In this document: one piece after another, positions 1 to 9,491 of the stretch | Numbering within the stretch: the first letter of the stretch is position 1 | Layout: every line of letters starts with the position of its first letter | NCBI GenBank assembly: GCA_028343155.1 | Contig: JAOLXX010000004.1 | Coordinates: forward strand, 59,082-123,081 | Source of the DNA: Polaribacter sp. | GTDB taxonomy: Bacteria; Bacteroidota; Bacteroidia; Flavobacteriales; Flavobacteriaceae | Length of the DNA stretch: 64,000 nucleotides | Direction: 5' to 3' | The notes under the pieces: model-generated | What the model was told of the DNA's origin: nothing | The model's input: the letters and a program-made list of their open reading frames with translations, nothing else | The model's database searches: none | Made by a program: the position numbers and the translations under genes

Positions 1-105
1 CAAGCAAAAAGTCGTGACACTCGAATTGACAGAATTTTATCAAAATGTACAACAGGTACAAATAATCTAGTTTTTTACCAGCTGAATGAAGAAAAACAAG
101 AATAA
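1..105 (+). CDS. C-terminal tail of an unidentified upstream gene (partial)
   Basis: Frame 1 is open from the window edge to a TAA at 103-105 and encodes 34 residues. They begin QAKSRDTRIDRILSK and end NLVFYQLNEEKQE, which reads like ordinary protein. It overlaps the start of the next gene by 20 bases, as in a tightly packed operon. The fragment is too short for me to name a family, and most of the gene lies outside the window. Confidence 0.4.
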   Translation, partial: QAKSRDTRIDRILSKCTTGTNNLVFYQLNEEKQE

Positions 106-763
106 AAATAAGAAAACAAAGAATCCATGGCCAACGAAAGAGGCGATGAAACAGGTGTATGAAATGAATCTTTGGGGCACCAACAATGCCCAGTTTTATT
201 CAGGTGAGGGATCACACCACCCTGAAATAGTCCGTCCTTATTTAACTGCCGTATCCTCCTTTTTGATGGGTTTCAAAAAACCAATTACCGTCTGTGATTT
301 GGGTTGTGGCGATTTTAATATTGGTAAAGAACTCGTGAAGCATACAGATAACTATTTTGCAGTAGATATTGTGCCAGAATTAATAGCACACCTTCAATTA
401 ACATATAAAGAAGAAAAATTAAAATTCTTTTGTTTAGATATTTCTACCGATGATTTACCAACCGGTGATTGTGTGATATTAAGGCAAGTACTTCAGCATT
501 TATCGAATATTGAAGTACATAATATTCTGAATAAATTAAAGTATTTTAAATTCATTATTCTAACAGAACACCTTCCTAATGGAAGTTTTACACCTAATAA
601 AAACATTCTTTCAGGACAAGGAATCAGAATAAAAAAACAAAGCGGAATAAAAATAATAGCACCTCCTTTCAATTTCCAAGTCAAGGAAGAAAAACAATTA
701 TTATCTAATAAATTAAGTGAGAACAAAGGCATTATCGTAACGACACTTTATACCGTTTTTTAA
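86..763 (+). CDS. class I SAM-dependent methyltransferase, small
   Basis: 225 residues. A lysine/asparagine-rich start (MKKNKNKNKKTKNPW) precedes a Rossmann-type methyltransferase core. Motif I is VCDLGCGDFNIG, at about residues 70-81, and binds S-adenosylmethionine. An acidic motif II follows (YFAVDIVPELI), then CVILRQVLQHLSN as the motif IV/V region, where this superfamily often has an LQHL segment. The substrate cannot be read from the sequence. The start overlaps the previous reading frame by 20 bases, suggesting co-transcription. Transcription may stop in the AT-rich 346-base gap downstream. The fold assignment is firm, the function unknown. Confidence 0.75.
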   Translation: MKKNKNKNKKTKNPWPTKEAMKQVYEMNLWGTNNAQFYSGEGSHHPEIVRPYLTAVSSFLMGFKKPITVCDLGCGDFNIGKELVKHTDNYFAVDIVPELIAHLQLTYKEEKLKFFCLDISTDDLPTGDCVILRQVLQHLSNIEVHNILNKLKYFKFIILTEHLPNGSFTPNKNILSGQGIRIKKQSGIKIIAPPFNFQVKEEKQLLSNKLSENKGIIVTTLYTVF

Positions 764-1109
764 AAAAATCGCTTAACGAGTCATCTATTTCATTTTACAA
801 TAGCATCGTATGCTTCCTTTATTATTTGAGGTTTTAATTTAGTAGAATACATCTAAAAATATAATAGCAAGCATTTTATCAAGAAAAGTTTAACATAACT
901 TTTTTACAGATGTAGTAAGAGAAGATCATTTTTCTGTCAAAAAAAAGAAAATACAGTTAATGAAACCTTGGCACAACAATTGTTTTTATAATATATATAA
1001 GAAGATAGTTTATTAATAAATTATTGATTATAAGTAAATTATAAAAACAAAATTGACATTTATTTTCTGTTTTTAGAAAATAAATGTCAGTATGACAGAG
1101 ATATAACAA
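764..1109. other. intergenic gap between methyltransferase and lon
   Basis: An AT-rich gap of 346 bases. No TAnnTTTG promoter was found. A 20-codon minus-strand frame at 790-852 (MYSTKLKPQIIKEAYDAIVK) looks protein-like and could be a gene remnant, but it is too short to support. The one clear structure is the perfect inverted repeat near the lon start, listed separately. Confidence 0.5.
1054..1089 (+). promoter_or_regulatory. perfect 15-bp inverted repeat 20 bases before lon
   Basis: The arms TGACATTTATTTTCT (1054-1068) and AGAAAATAAATGTCA (1075-1089) are exact reverse complements around a 6-base loop. A U-G and an A-U pair can extend the stem. The right arm ends 20 bases before the lon ATG, and no T-run follows, so it does not look like an intrinsic terminator. 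It is either an operator for a dimeric regulator or a hairpin in the lon leader RNA. It does not match the CIRCE element. Confidence 0.6.
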
Positions 1110-3563
1110 ATGAGCAAACCAAAAATAATGCATTTAGACAATTTGTCGCTTCATAGTATGTTAAATGAAGATTCTGAATTAATTCCTTTAATGACTCCTG
1201 AAGATGAGGAAATAATTAACAAGGAAAGTGTTCCAGAAGTTTTATCTATTTTACCTTTAAGAAATACCGTCTTGTTTCCTGGTGTTGTAATTCCAATTAC
1301 TGCAGGAAGAGATGCTTCTATTCAATTAATAAAAGATGCAAATAAAGGCGACAAAGTAATTGGCGTTGTTGCTCAGAAAAATGGAGACATTGAAAAACCC
1401 AGTTTAAAAGACATACATACAACTGGAGTTGTAGCACAAATTTTACGTGTTTTAAAAATGCCAGATGGCAACACAACCGTAATCATACAAGGTAAAAAAC
1501 GTTTTGAAATTGATGCAATTATTCAGGACAAACCTTATTTAAAAGCAACTGTCAAAGAAGTTATCGAAGATAAAGAGGTTGAAAATAAAAAGGAATTTGA
1601 AGCAATTATAGAATCTATAAAAGAACAAGCTTTAGAAGTGATTAAGGAAAATCCGATGTTACCTTCAGAAGCTTCTTTTGCAATTAAAAACATAAAATCT
1701 AATTCTTTTCTGGTGAATTTTATTTCATCAAACATGGATTTATCTGTTGCACAAAAACAAACAATTTTAGAAAAAAACAATCTAAAAGAACGTGCTTTAT
1801 TAGCCTTAAAAAACTTAAATAAAGAGCTTCAAAAACTACAATTACGAAATGATATTCAGTCTAAAACGCGTGAAGATTTAGACCAACAACAACGTGAATA
1901 TTATTTACATCAGCAATTAAAAACTATTCAAGAAGAATTGGGTGGCGCTTCAAATGACGAAGAATTAGAAGAAATGCGAGCGCAATCGAAATCTAAAAAA
2001 TGGACAAAAGAAGTTGGGGAAACTTTTGAAAAAGAGCTGAATCGTTTAAAAAGAATGAATCCGCAAGCAGCTGAATATGGCGTTCAAAGAAGTTATCTAG
2101 AATTGTTATTAGAATTGCCTTGGGGAATTTACTCGGAAGACAAATTCGATTTAAAACACGCAACAAAGGTTTTAGACAAAGATCACTTTGGTTTAGAAAA
2201 GGTAAAAGAAAGAATCATAGAACATTTAGCTGTTTTAAAGTTAAGAGGAGATATGAAATCGCCAATTATCTGTTTATACGGACCTCCAGGAGTTGGTAAA
2301 ACTTCTTTAGGAAAATCTGTTGCAGAAGCTTTGGGTCGTAAATATGTGCGTATGTCTTTGGGTGGTTTACGCGACGAAGCAGAAATTAGAGGACACAGAA
2401 AAACATATATTGGCGCCATGCCGGGGCGTTTAATTCAAAACTTAAAAAAATCTGGAACATCAAATCCAGTTTTTGTTTTGGATGAAATTGATAAGTTAGG
2501 ACAAAGTCATCAAGGAGATCCTTCCTCTGCTATGTTAGAAGTATTAGATCCAGAACAAAATGAAGCTTTTTACGACAACTACCTTGAAATAGGATACGAT
2601 TTATCGAAAGTTCTTTTTATTGCAACTGCTAACAATTTAGGCCAAATTCCATGGGCGTTGCGCGATAGAATGGAAATTATAAATGTTACGGGGTACACAA
2701 TTGAAGAGAAAATCGAAATTACCAAAAGACACTTATTACCTAAACAATTAAAAGAACATGGTTTAACTCCAAAGCATTTAAAGTTAGGAAAAAAACAAAT
2801 TGAACAAATTATTGAAGGCTACACCCGAGAATCTGGTGTTCGTGGTTTAGAAAAGAAAATTGCAAAAGTGGTTCGTTTTGCAGCAAAATCTATTGCCTTA
2901 GACGAAGCGTATGACATTGCTGTCTCTTCAGAAAAAATAGAGACCATTTTAGGAACACCAAGAAACAGAGATAAATTTGAAAATAATGACGTAGCTGGTG
3001 TCGTAACAGGTTTAGCCTGGACACAGGTTGGCGGCGATATTTTATTCATAGAATCGATCTTATCGAAAGGGAAAGGAACACTCTCTATTACTGGTAATTT
3101 AGGAACCGTAATGAAAGAATCTGCAACAATAGCCTTGCAGTACATCAAATCGAATGCAAAAGAATTTGGTATCAAACCGACAGTTTTAGAAAGCTACAAT
3201 GTACATATTCACGTCCCTGAAGGCGCTACTCCAAAGGATGGCCCAAGTGCTGGTATCACAATGTTGACCTCTTTAGTTTCGTCTTTTACGCAACGTAAAA
3301 TTAAAAACAAATTAGCCATGACGGGCGAAATCACCTTGCGTGGAAAAGTATTACCTGTTGGTGGAATTAAAGAAAAAATATTAGCTGCAAAAAGAGCCAA
3401 TATTAAAGAAATCATTTTGTGTAAAGAAAATGAAAAAGATATTTTAGAAATAAAAGAAAGCTACTTAAAAGGTCTGACTTTTCATTATGTTTCAGAAATG
3501 AAAGAAGTCATAGAATTAGCACTCACAAAGCAAAAAGTAAAAAACGCTAAGAAATTAGCCTAA
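1110..3563 (+). CDS. lon: ATP-dependent endopeptidase La (Lon)
   Basis: Cytosolic AAA+ serine protease that degrades misfolded and regulatory proteins. 817 residues, normal for the family. The N-terminal LON substrate domain begins at about residue 45 ([16 protein letters not shown]), and a coiled linker follows. The AAA+ module has Walker A GPPGVGKT at 391-398 and Walker B ending FVLDEID with D458/E459. The protease domain has PKDGPSAG with catalytic Ser713 and GGIKEK with catalytic Lys756. The spacing of 43 matches E. coli S679/K722. The gene stands alone, with a hairpin just upstream and a strong terminator just downstream. The AT-rich N-terminal extension of about 40 residues is typical of Bacteroidota Lon. 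Confidence 0.97.
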   Translation: MSKPKIMHLDNLSLHSMLNEDSELIPLMTPEDEEIINKESVPEVLSILPLRNTVLFPGVVIPITAGRDASIQLIKDANKGDKVIGVVAQKNGDIEKPSLKDIHTTGVVAQILRVLKMPDGNTTVIIQGKKRFEIDAIIQDKPYLKATVKEVIEDKEVENKKEFEAIIESIKEQALEVIKENPMLPSEASFAIKNIKSNSFLVNFISSNMDLSVAQKQTILEKNNLKERALLALKNLNKELQKLQLRNDIQSKTREDLDQQQREYYLHQQLKTIQEELGGASNDEELEEMRAQSKSKKWTKEVGETFEKELNRLKRMNPQAAEYGVQRSYLELLLELPWGIYSEDKFDLKHATKVLDKDHFGLEKVKERIIEHLAVLKLRGDMKSPIICLYGPPGVGKTSLGKSVAEALGRKYVRMSLGGLRDEAEIRGHRKTYIGAMPGRLIQNLKKSGTSNPVFVLDEIDKLGQSHQGDPSSAMLEVLDPEQNEAFYDNYLEIGYDLSKVLFIATANNLGQIPWALRDRMEIINVTGYTIEEKIEITKRHLLPKQLKEHGLTPKHLKLGKKQIEQIIEGYTRESGVRGLEKKIAKVVRFAAKSIALDEAYDIAVSSEKIETILGTPRNRDKFENNDVAGVVTGLAWTQVGGDILFIESILSKGKGTLSITGNLGTVMKESATIALQYIKSNAKEFGIKPTVLESYNVHIHVPEGATPKDGPSAGITMLTSLVSSFTQRKIKNKLAMTGEITLRGKVLPVGGIKEKILAAKRANIKEIILCKENEKDILEIKESYLKGLTFHYVSEMKEVIELALTKQKVKNAKKLA

Positions 3564-3570
3564 ATTTAAA

Positions 3571-3600
3571 AAAGCCTCTCAGAATTGAGAGGCTTTTTTT
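3571..3600 (+). terminator. intrinsic terminator of lon
   Basis: The stem GCCTCTCA (3574-3581) / TGAGAGGC (3586-3593) has a 4-base loop, is preceded by As and followed by seven Ts. It lies 11 bases after the lon stop codon. Confidence 0.9.
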
Positions 3601-3718
3601 ATGTTGATTTTTCATTGTAATTTCATCAAGTTTTCTCTTCAAAAGGAAGAATATACCACCTTAAAAGGTATCTTCTCTAAAGCAATCACTACAATTTGAG
3701 CTACATTTATTTACGGAT

Positions 3719-3913
3719 TTATTCCAAAACGAAAGCAACCCATTCTTTAGGTTTATCTAGCATCGGAAAATAACCGCAATTTTCAATCTAAAATAAGTCG
3801 TTATTTGGTATTTCTTTGCTTAATAGTTTAGCTATTGCTGCAATAGTAATAGAATCATTTTTTGCCCAAATAATTTTTACAAGTATTTGAGTTTCTTTTA
3901 AAGCTCCAATCTT
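3719..3913 (-). pseudogene. alpha/beta hydrolase C-terminal remnant
   Basis: Read on the minus strand, 3913 down to 3719 encodes KIGALKETQILVKIIWAK, then NDSITIAAIAKLL, then an in-frame TAG, then IENCGYFPMLDKPKEW and a final stop. This is the C-terminal signature of alpha/beta hydrolases: beta-7 with the catalytic Asp of the (W/G)xxD motif, then a beta-8 normally reading (F/W)I-x-x-C/A-GH-x-P with the catalytic His. The TAG sits where Trp is usual, and the catalytic His appears as Tyr in CGY. A stop also lies directly upstream of the fragment. The rest of the gene is gone, so this is a dead remnant. Confidence 0.7.
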
Positions 3914-3921
3914 CAGGTCTC

Positions 3922-4100
3922 ATATTGTTTGTAAATTTCTGAATACAATGTAGTGATTTTTATGTAATTTTGAATAAATTAATCTGTACGGTTGTCAGTT
4001 CGAGAGCTTCCCTTTTTTTTAATTGGAATTTTATCGATATTTTTTCAATAACGACTTCCCGATACTGTTTTACTTATTTCAACCGTAAAAATTATCCGAA
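3922..4100. other. degraded intergenic sequence before priA
   Basis: No open frame or clear promoter. Between 3983 and 4070 it carries CAGTTCGAG, then ATCGATA, then CTTCCCGATACTG. This resembles the degenerate intergenic inverted-repeat sequences I remember from Polaribacter and Tenacibaculum genomes. That comparison is from memory only. Confidence 0.25.
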
Positions 4101-4106
4101 GTGACC

Positions 4107-6548
4107 ATGCATTTTATAGACGTCATATTGCCGATTCCAATTCAGAAAACATTTACGTATACTGTAACTGAAGACGAAGCTAATTTTCTACAAAAAGGAA
4201 TGCGAGTTGCGGTTTCATTTGGGAAATCGAAGATGTATTCTGCATTGGTTTTCAACATTCACCAAACAAAGCCAACGCTTTATGAAGCCAAAGAAATTCA
4301 TCAAATCTTAGATGAAACGCCTTTAGTAAATGAGCAACAATTGCAACATTGGCAATGGATATCTAACTATTACATGTGTTCTTTAGGTGATGTATACAGG
4401 GCTTCTTTGCCTTCTGCCTTTTTGTTAGAAAGCGAAACAATTATTAATAAGAACGAAGCATTTACGGAGGAAGCTATTTTAACAGATGATGCGTATTTAA
4501 TTTTTGAAGCTTTACAACATCAATCTCAATTAACCATTCATCAAGTTGCAGCTATTTTAGGTAAGAAAAAAGTAATGCCTATTGTAAATCAACTACTAAA
4601 AGAATCGGTCATTACCATCAAAGAAGAAATTTACGAACAATACAAACCGAAGTTGGTCAAATATGTTCGTTTACATCCAGCGTATACTTCTGATGAATCT
4701 TTAAATAAATTACTAGAAGAACTCGCTAGAGCAAAAAAACAAAGGGAAGCCGTTTTAGGTTTTTTTCAGTTATCAACTTCTAAAAAACCGATAAAAGCAA
4801 AAGATTTAGAAACAAAAGCCAACGTTTCTTCTACGATTTTAAAATCGTTAGTAGCTAAAAACATTTTTGAATTTTATCATATTCAAATAGATAGAATTCA
4901 ATTTAAAGGAGCTACAAATGATTTAAAAATACTAAATGAATATCAAACAAAAACACTTTCTGAAATTAAAGAAAGTTTTAACGAAAAGGAGGTTACACTT
5001 TTACACGGTATAACAAGCTCTGGAAAAACGGAAGTGTATACAAAGTTAATTCAAGAAGTATTAGATGAAGAGAAACAAGTTTTATTTTTGTTGCCAGAAA
5101 TTGCGTTGACTACACAAATCATAACCCGTTTACAATTTTATTTTGGCGAACAAATTTCTGTTTTTCATTCAAAATACTCGATGAATGAACGTGTAGAAGT
5201 TTGGAATAATGTGTTAGAAAATAAAACAAAAGCAAAAATTATTTTAGGTGCAAGATCTTCTATTTTTTTGCCATTTTCTAATTTAGGGTTAATTGTTGTT
5301 GATGAAGAGCATGAAACTTCTTACAAACAATTTGAACCTTCTCCAAGATACAATGCACGGGATGCTGCTATTGTTTTAGCAAAAATTCACAAAGCAAAAG
5401 TTTTGTTAGGTTCTGCTACTCCTTCTTTAGAAAGTTATTTTAATGCACAACAAAATAAATATGGGTTTGTGGAATTAAATAGACGTCATGGAAATGTACA
5501 AATGCCTAAAATTGAATTGATCGATTTGAAAGAGAAGCAACGCAAGAAAGAAATGAATGGTCATTTTTCTGACAGGTTGCTAAAACTGATTCAAGAAGCT
5601 TTAGACGCAAAGGAACAAGTTATTTTGTTTCAAAATAGACGTGGCTTTTCACCAGTTGTGGCATGCAAAACCTGTGGAACTTCCCCACAATGTCCAAATT
5701 GTGATGTAAGTTTAACCTATCATAAATTCAAACACGAATTACGTTGCCATTATTGCAATTATCAGCGGGCAATGCCGAGTAGCTGTGGTGCTTGTGGAAG
5801 CAATACTTTAGACAACAAAGGTTTTGGAACTGAGCAAATTGAATTAGAATTAAAGGAATTATTTCCCAATTTTAAAATTGGAAGAATGGATTTAGACACC
5901 ACGCGTGGCAAACATGGCTATCAGAAAATAATTGCTGCTTTTGAAGCGAGAGAAATAGATGTTCTCGTTGGAACGCAGATGCTCTCTAAAGGGTTAGATT
6001 TTGATAACGTTTCTTTGGTTGGCGTTCTAAATGCAGATTCTATGTTAAATTTCCCAGATTTTAGAGCACATGAACGTGCTTATGACATGATGGTACAAGT
6101 TTCTGGAAGAGCAGGAAGAGCCAAAAAACAAGGAAATGTTGCAATACAAACCTACAATCCTTATCATCAAATATTGCAACAAGTTGCTACTACAAACTAT
6201 ACAGAAATGTATAAAGAACAGCTACAGGAACGCTGGCAATATAAATATCCTCCGTATTATCGATTGATTAAAATCACCCTGAAACACAAGGACTATAACA
6301 AAGTTGATACTGGAGTTCAATGGTTAGCAAAAGCATTGCAAAATTCTTTTGGAGAATATGTTTTAGGACCTACAGCACCTGCGGTTTCTAGAATTAGAAA
6401 TCAATACATAAAGAATATTGTGATTAAAATTCCGCCAAAACAGCATTTATCAATCACAAAAAAACAACTTCAAAAGATTAAAAACACTTTTGAAGCTGTT
6501 AAAGATTTTAGGCCGATCCGTTTTATTACAGATGTAGATGCTTATTAG
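4107..6548 (+). CDS. priA: primosomal protein N' (replication restart helicase PriA)
   Basis: Superfamily 2 DNA helicase that reloads the replisome at stalled forks. About 813 residues. The open frame starts with GTG at 4101, but the ATG two codons on gives the usual MHFIDVILPIP start, so I use 4107. The N-terminal 3'-DNA-binding domain is followed by Walker A GITSSGKT (about 301-308) and the DEEH box (about 399-402). Eight cysteines from residue 520 (CKTCG, CPNCD, CHYC, CGAC) form the two zinc sites. The helicase C-domain follows, with the GTQMLSKGLDF and VSGRAGR motifs. It is a single gene with no clear promoter in the decayed sequence upstream. Confidence 0.95.
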   Translation: MHFIDVILPIPIQKTFTYTVTEDEANFLQKGMRVAVSFGKSKMYSALVFNIHQTKPTLYEAKEIHQILDETPLVNEQQLQHWQWISNYYMCSLGDVYRASLPSAFLLESETIINKNEAFTEEAILTDDAYLIFEALQHQSQLTIHQVAAILGKKKVMPIVNQLLKESVITIKEEIYEQYKPKLVKYVRLHPAYTSDESLNKLLEELARAKKQREAVLGFFQLSTSKKPIKAKDLETKANVSSTILKSLVAKNIFEFYHIQIDRIQFKGATNDLKILNEYQTKTLSEIKESFNEKEVTLLHGITSSGKTEVYTKLIQEVLDEEKQVLFLLPEIALTTQIITRLQFYFGEQISVFHSKYSMNERVEVWNNVLENKTKAKIILGARSSIFLPFSNLGLIVVDEEHETSYKQFEPSPRYNARDAAIVLAKIHKAKVLLGSATPSLESYFNAQQNKYGFVELNRRHGNVQMPKIELIDLKEKQRKKEMNGHFSDRLLKLIQEALDAKEQVILFQNRRGFSPVVACKTCGTSPQCPNCDVSLTYHKFKHELRCHYCNYQRAMPSSCGACGSNTLDNKGFGTEQIELELKELFPNFKIGRMDLDTTRGKHGYQKIIAAFEAREIDVLVGTQMLSKGLDFDNVSLVGVLNADSMLNFPDFRAHERAYDMMVQVSGRAGRAKKQGNVAIQTYNPYHQILQQVATTNYTEMYKEQLQERWQYKYPPYYRLIKITLKHKDYNKVDTGVQWLAKALQNSFGEYVLGPTAPAVSRIRNQYIKNIVIKIPPKQHLSITKKQLQKIKNTFEAVKDFRPIRFITDVDAY

Positions 6549-6573
6549 CTTTTAGCAAAAGGGTAAAAGCTAA
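6545..6573 (+). terminator. inverted repeat overlapping the priA stop codon
   Basis: TTAGCTTTTA (6545-6554) and TAAAAGCTAA (6564-6573) are exact reverse complements with a 9-base loop, followed by TTTTAAT. The left arm includes the priA stop. It sits between convergent genes and probably ends priA transcription. The stem is AT-rich, so its strength is uncertain. Confidence 0.55.
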
Positions 6574-6575
6574 TT

Positions 6576-7751
6576 TTAATAATTTCTATATTTTTTTGTT
6601 TCTTCAAAAACATGTTCTAGTATTTTTTGCTCTTTTTTATCAAAAATTAAACCTCTGCGTTTTAGTACCACCTCAGCAACTTCAAAAACTTTATTGGTTT
6701 TGTATTCTATAAAACCTGAGGCGCCTCCCCAACTAAAAGAAGGAACAAAATTTCTTGGAAATCCGCTACCAAAAATATTCGCACTCACTCCGATTACACT
6801 TCCTGTATTAAACATGGTGTTAATTCCACATTTAGAATGATCTCCCATCATTAAACCACAAAATTGTAATCCTGTTTTAGCAAAACGACCAGCTTCATAG
6901 TTCCATAATTTTACTTCTGCATAATTATTTTTAAGATTCGAATTGTTAGTATCTGCTCCTAGATTACACCACTCACCTAAAACTGAATTTCCTAAATAAC
7001 CATCATGTCCTTTACTTGAAAAACCAAACAGAACTGAGTTACTAACTTCTCCTCCTACTTTACAATAAGGTCCTAATGTTGTTCCCCCATAAATTTTAGC
7101 ACCCATTTTAAGCACCGCATTTTCACACATAGAAAATGGTCCTTTTACTGACGAACTTTCTAAAATTACAGCATTTTTACCAATATAAATTGGTCCTTCA
7201 GAAGCGTTTAAAGTCGCAAAAGTAAGTACTGCTCCTTCTTCAATAAAAATGTTTTCTTTATTAATATACCTTGTTCCTTCTGGTATTGGTTGAGATATTC
7301 TTCCTTCCGTTATTAAATCGAAATCTTGCTGTATGGCTTCGGCATTTAAAGCAAAAATATCCCAAGTATTTTTTACTTGTATTAGGTCTTCTTCAAATTC
7401 TATTTGTTTGTATGTATCAAAATTTACTTCCTCTTGAGAATCTGAAGTATAAAAAGCGATGACCTCTTCACCTTTAAAAATAGCTTCATTTGTTGATAAA
7501 TTCTTTACTTTTTCAACCAACTCGTTCGTCGGACAAAAAGAAGCATTGATTAAAACGTTTTCTTCCAGCTCAACCATTGGATATTTTTCCTCTAAATATT
7601 CCTCTGTTATAGTAGTGGTGGTTAGACTTAAATGTTTTTCCCATTTTTCTCTGATCGTTAAAATACCGATTCTAATATCTGCAACGGGTCTTGTATATGT
7701 AAAAGGTAATAGAGCGTTTCTAACAGCTCCATCAAATAGAATATAATTCAT
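6576..7751 (-). CDS. GlmU-family sugar nucleotidyltransferase/acyltransferase (Bacteroidota type)
   Basis: 391 residues. The N-terminal motif LFDGAVRNALLPFTYTRPVA with DIRIGILTIREKWEKHL matches the Bacteroidota alternative GlmU family (TIGR03991 type). This family is predicted to make UDP-N-acetylglucosamine for cell-wall and surface glycans. The C-terminal half (about 180-370) is a left-handed beta-helix with hexapeptide repeats (IYIGKNAVILESS, AVLKMGAKIYGG, SVIGVSANIFGSG). It lacks the classical GlmU nucleotide loop LAAGxGTRM, which is normal for this family. It converges on priA and has its own -7 box 22 bases upstream. Family call strong, exact reaction by family inference. Confidence 0.85.
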   Translation of the reverse strand: MNYILFDGAVRNALLPFTYTRPVADIRIGILTIREKWEKHLSLTTTTITEEYLEEKYPMVELEENVLINASFCPTNELVEKVKNLSTNEAIFKGEEVIAFYTSDSQEEVNFDTYKQIEFEEDLIQVKNTWDIFALNAEAIQQDFDLITEGRISQPIPEGTRYINKENIFIEEGAVLTFATLNASEGPIYIGKNAVILESSSVKGPFSMCENAVLKMGAKIYGGTTLGPYCKVGGEVSNSVLFGFSSKGHDGYLGNSVLGEWCNLGADTNNSNLKNNYAEVKLWNYEAGRFAKTGLQFCGLMMGDHSKCGINTMFNTGSVIGVSANIFGSGFPRNFVPSFSWGGASGFIEYKTNKVFEVAEVVLKRRGLIFDKKEQKILEHVFEETKKYRNY

Positions 7752-7772
7752 TTTTTCATTTTTGAAGTACTA

Positions 7773-7780
7773 CAAATTTA
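7773..7780 (-). promoter_or_regulatory. -7 box for the GlmU-like gene
   Basis: TAAATTTG on the minus strand fits the Bacteroidota -7 consensus TAnnTTTG. It is 22 bases upstream of the ATG. No TTTG lies at the ideal -33 spacing. Confidence 0.5.
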
Positions 7781-7789
7781 CTTTAAAAA

Positions 7790-7830
7790 GCGCACAAAAA
7801 AAACCGATTGTTCTATTTACAATCGGTTTT
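7790..7830 (-). terminator. intrinsic terminator of the CxxCH T9SS gene
   Basis: AAAACCGATTGT (7800-7811) pairs exactly with ACAATCGGTTTT (7819-7830) over a 7-base loop. On the minus strand it is followed by a run of Ts. It lies 21 bases past the stop of the upstream minus-strand gene. Confidence 0.85.
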
Positions 7831-7851
7831 AATTATCTTTTTAAAAAAAAT

Positions 7852-8631
7852 CTAATTTTTGATAAATTTCTGACTTCCAATTTTATCTTCAGAAATAACT
7901 TTTAAAATATAAACACCCGATTTTAAGCTTTCTACATTAATTTTATCATTTGCAGAAAAAACTGTTTTTGTTAAAGCTAACTTTCCAATATAATCATAAA
8001 ATTTAACCGTTGCTTTTTCTGAACCTGAAGGTAACTGTATTGTTAAATTATCAGTTGAAGGATTTGGATACATATCAAAACGTAAACGTTTTGCTTCAGA
8101 AATACCTAAAGCCGTATTTCCAGATGTGCTAGTTGTTACAACTTCATCTCCAGATGTACCTCCGTTTCCATTAGTAGCAACAGAGGCTGCGTAAAATTTC
8201 ACTTCACCTTCATCGGTAGCTGGCGAAGTCCAAGTAAAAGACCAAGAATTTTGACCATCACCTGTATGTGTTATTCTATCTGCTGTTCCATTAATACGTG
8301 AACCAGATCCAGCTGCAAATGTTCCTGTTTTAGAATTATTTGCAGTTTTTTCTGCAACTAATTGAAATCCATGACCAGATGCTCCTGTAGAATTATTTGT
8401 AACAGTAACATTATAGGCAGTATTGGTATTATATCCAGAAGCTGGAATATCAGTAGTGATATTTAAAGAAGAAGAGAAATTACCTCCAGAATGACAAGTT
8501 GCACATGAAACACTACTATCTCCTGGTGATCCAGATCGACCATCTGTTCTTCCTCCTGAACTTGACATCAACAAAAATGCTGATACAGGAATTAATAATA
8601 ATACAAATTTAAAAAAGTAATGTTTTTTCAT
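7852..8631 (-). CDS. secreted CxxCH (choice-of-anchor-V-like) protein with T9SS type A sorting domain
   Basis: 259 residues. The signal peptide is MKKHYFFKFVLLLIPVSAFLL. A Gly/Ser-rich stretch precedes SCATCHSGG (C43, C46, H47), which has the form of a c-type heme site. A beta-sandwich of about 110 residues follows. This arrangement resembles the reelin-like 'choice-of-anchor V' proteins, known for an N-terminal C-x-x-C-H-S-G. Residues about 185-259 form the T9SS type A sorting domain (YPNPSTDNLTI, GVYILKV, QKFIKN), which directs export across the outer membrane and attachment to the surface. Heme binding is unproven because the motif could be structural. Monocistronic with a strong terminator. 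Confidence 0.8.
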   Translation of the reverse strand: MKKHYFFKFVLLLIPVSAFLLMSSSGGRTDGRSGSPGDSSVSCATCHSGGNFSSSLNITTDIPASGYNTNTAYNVTVTNNSTGASGHGFQLVAEKTANNSKTGTFAAGSGSRINGTADRITHTGDGQNSWSFTWTSPATDEGEVKFYAASVATNGNGGTSGDEVVTTSTSGNTALGISEAKRLRFDMYPNPSTDNLTIQLPSGSEKATVKFYDYIGKLALTKTVFSANDKINVESLKSGVYILKVISEDKIGSQKFIKN

Positions 8632-8784
8632 TTTAATTAGGTTTTAGTTTATGATAGTAATAAAATAGTCGTAATGAATTTTATAAAATAACAAAAAATA
8701 TGTAATAATAATTTACTAATGATAATAAATACATAATGATACACATTATTAACTATTTTTTATTCAATAAAGTAAATAAAATTA

Positions 8785-8792
8785 TAATTTTG
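8785..8792 (+). promoter_or_regulatory. -7 box for the acyl-CoA thioesterase gene
   Basis: TAATTTTG matches TAnnTTTG, placing transcription start near 8799, about 50 bases before the ATG. No matching TTTG lies at -33. Confidence 0.5.
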
Positions 8793-8849
8793 CTATTGAA
8801 AAATAAAAATAAGGTAAAAAAGGAAAAAATAAGATTAAAAATTTAGTTT

Positions 8850-9398
8850 ATGACAAAGAAATTTAAACAGATTAAAGAATCTCAACTTACAATTACAGAA
8901 TTAATGTTGCCATCTCACTCAAATTTTAGTGGTAAAATTCATGGTGGGCATATTTTAAATTTAATGGATCAAATTGCTTTTGCATGTGCTTCTAAACATT
9001 CTGGTAATTATTGTGTAACTGCTTCTGTAAATAAAGTGGATTTTTTAAATCCTATTGAAGTTGGTGAATTGGTCACTATGAAAGCTTCTGTTAATTTTAC
9101 GGGAAGAACTTCAATGGTTGTCGGGTTGCGGGTTGAATCTGAAAATATTAGAACAGGTGAAACAAAACATTGTAACTCCTCTTATTTTACAATGGTTGCT
9201 AAAGATGAAAATGGAAAAAGTGCCCTTGTCCCTGGTATTATTTTAACAAATAAGAGTGAAGTAAAACGTTTTGCAAGAAGTATCACCCGACAAAAAGAAG
9301 GAAAAAACAGAACCTCTCGTTTTAGTAGTGATCTTTTTAGAATAAAAGATTATATCCATTTATTAGAAGAAAGCAATGCTAAAATTGACTTAAAATAA
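8850..9398 (+). CDS. acyl-CoA thioesterase, hotdog fold
   Basis: 182 residues. It hydrolyses acyl-CoA to free fatty acid and CoA in the cytosol. The hotdog core is clear: SNFSGKIHGGHILNLMDQIA has the HGG turn and the catalytic Asp of the ACOT/YciA-type family. TASVNKVDFLNPIEVGELV and MKASVNFTGRTSMVVGLRV are the following beta-strands. The C-terminal 40 residues are basic (KEGKNRTSRF) and specific to the Bacteroidota branch. It is a single gene with its own -7 box and a downstream terminator. Chain-length preference cannot be read from the sequence. Confidence 0.88.
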   Translation: MTKKFKQIKESQLTITELMLPSHSNFSGKIHGGHILNLMDQIAFACASKHSGNYCVTASVNKVDFLNPIEVGELVTMKASVNFTGRTSMVVGLRVESENIRTGETKHCNSSYFTMVAKDENGKSALVPGIILTNKSEVKRFARSITRQKEGKNRTSRFSSDLFRIKDYIHLLEESNAKIDLK

Positions 9399-9491
9399 AA
9401 CCAATTTAAACATTTAAAAACGTATTACATCTCTTCTTGGGACAATGTGCCCACTTGTCTAGGAATAATTATTTTGATATTAAAAACAAAG

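Noticed and set aside
1054..1089. CIRCE heat-shock element at lon
   Set aside because: The arms do not match TTAGCACTC/GAGTGCTAA. Only the inverted-repeat shape is shared.
4101..4106. GTG start for priA two codons before the ATG
   Set aside because: Family members start MHF-like as from 4107. The GTG adds only two residues.
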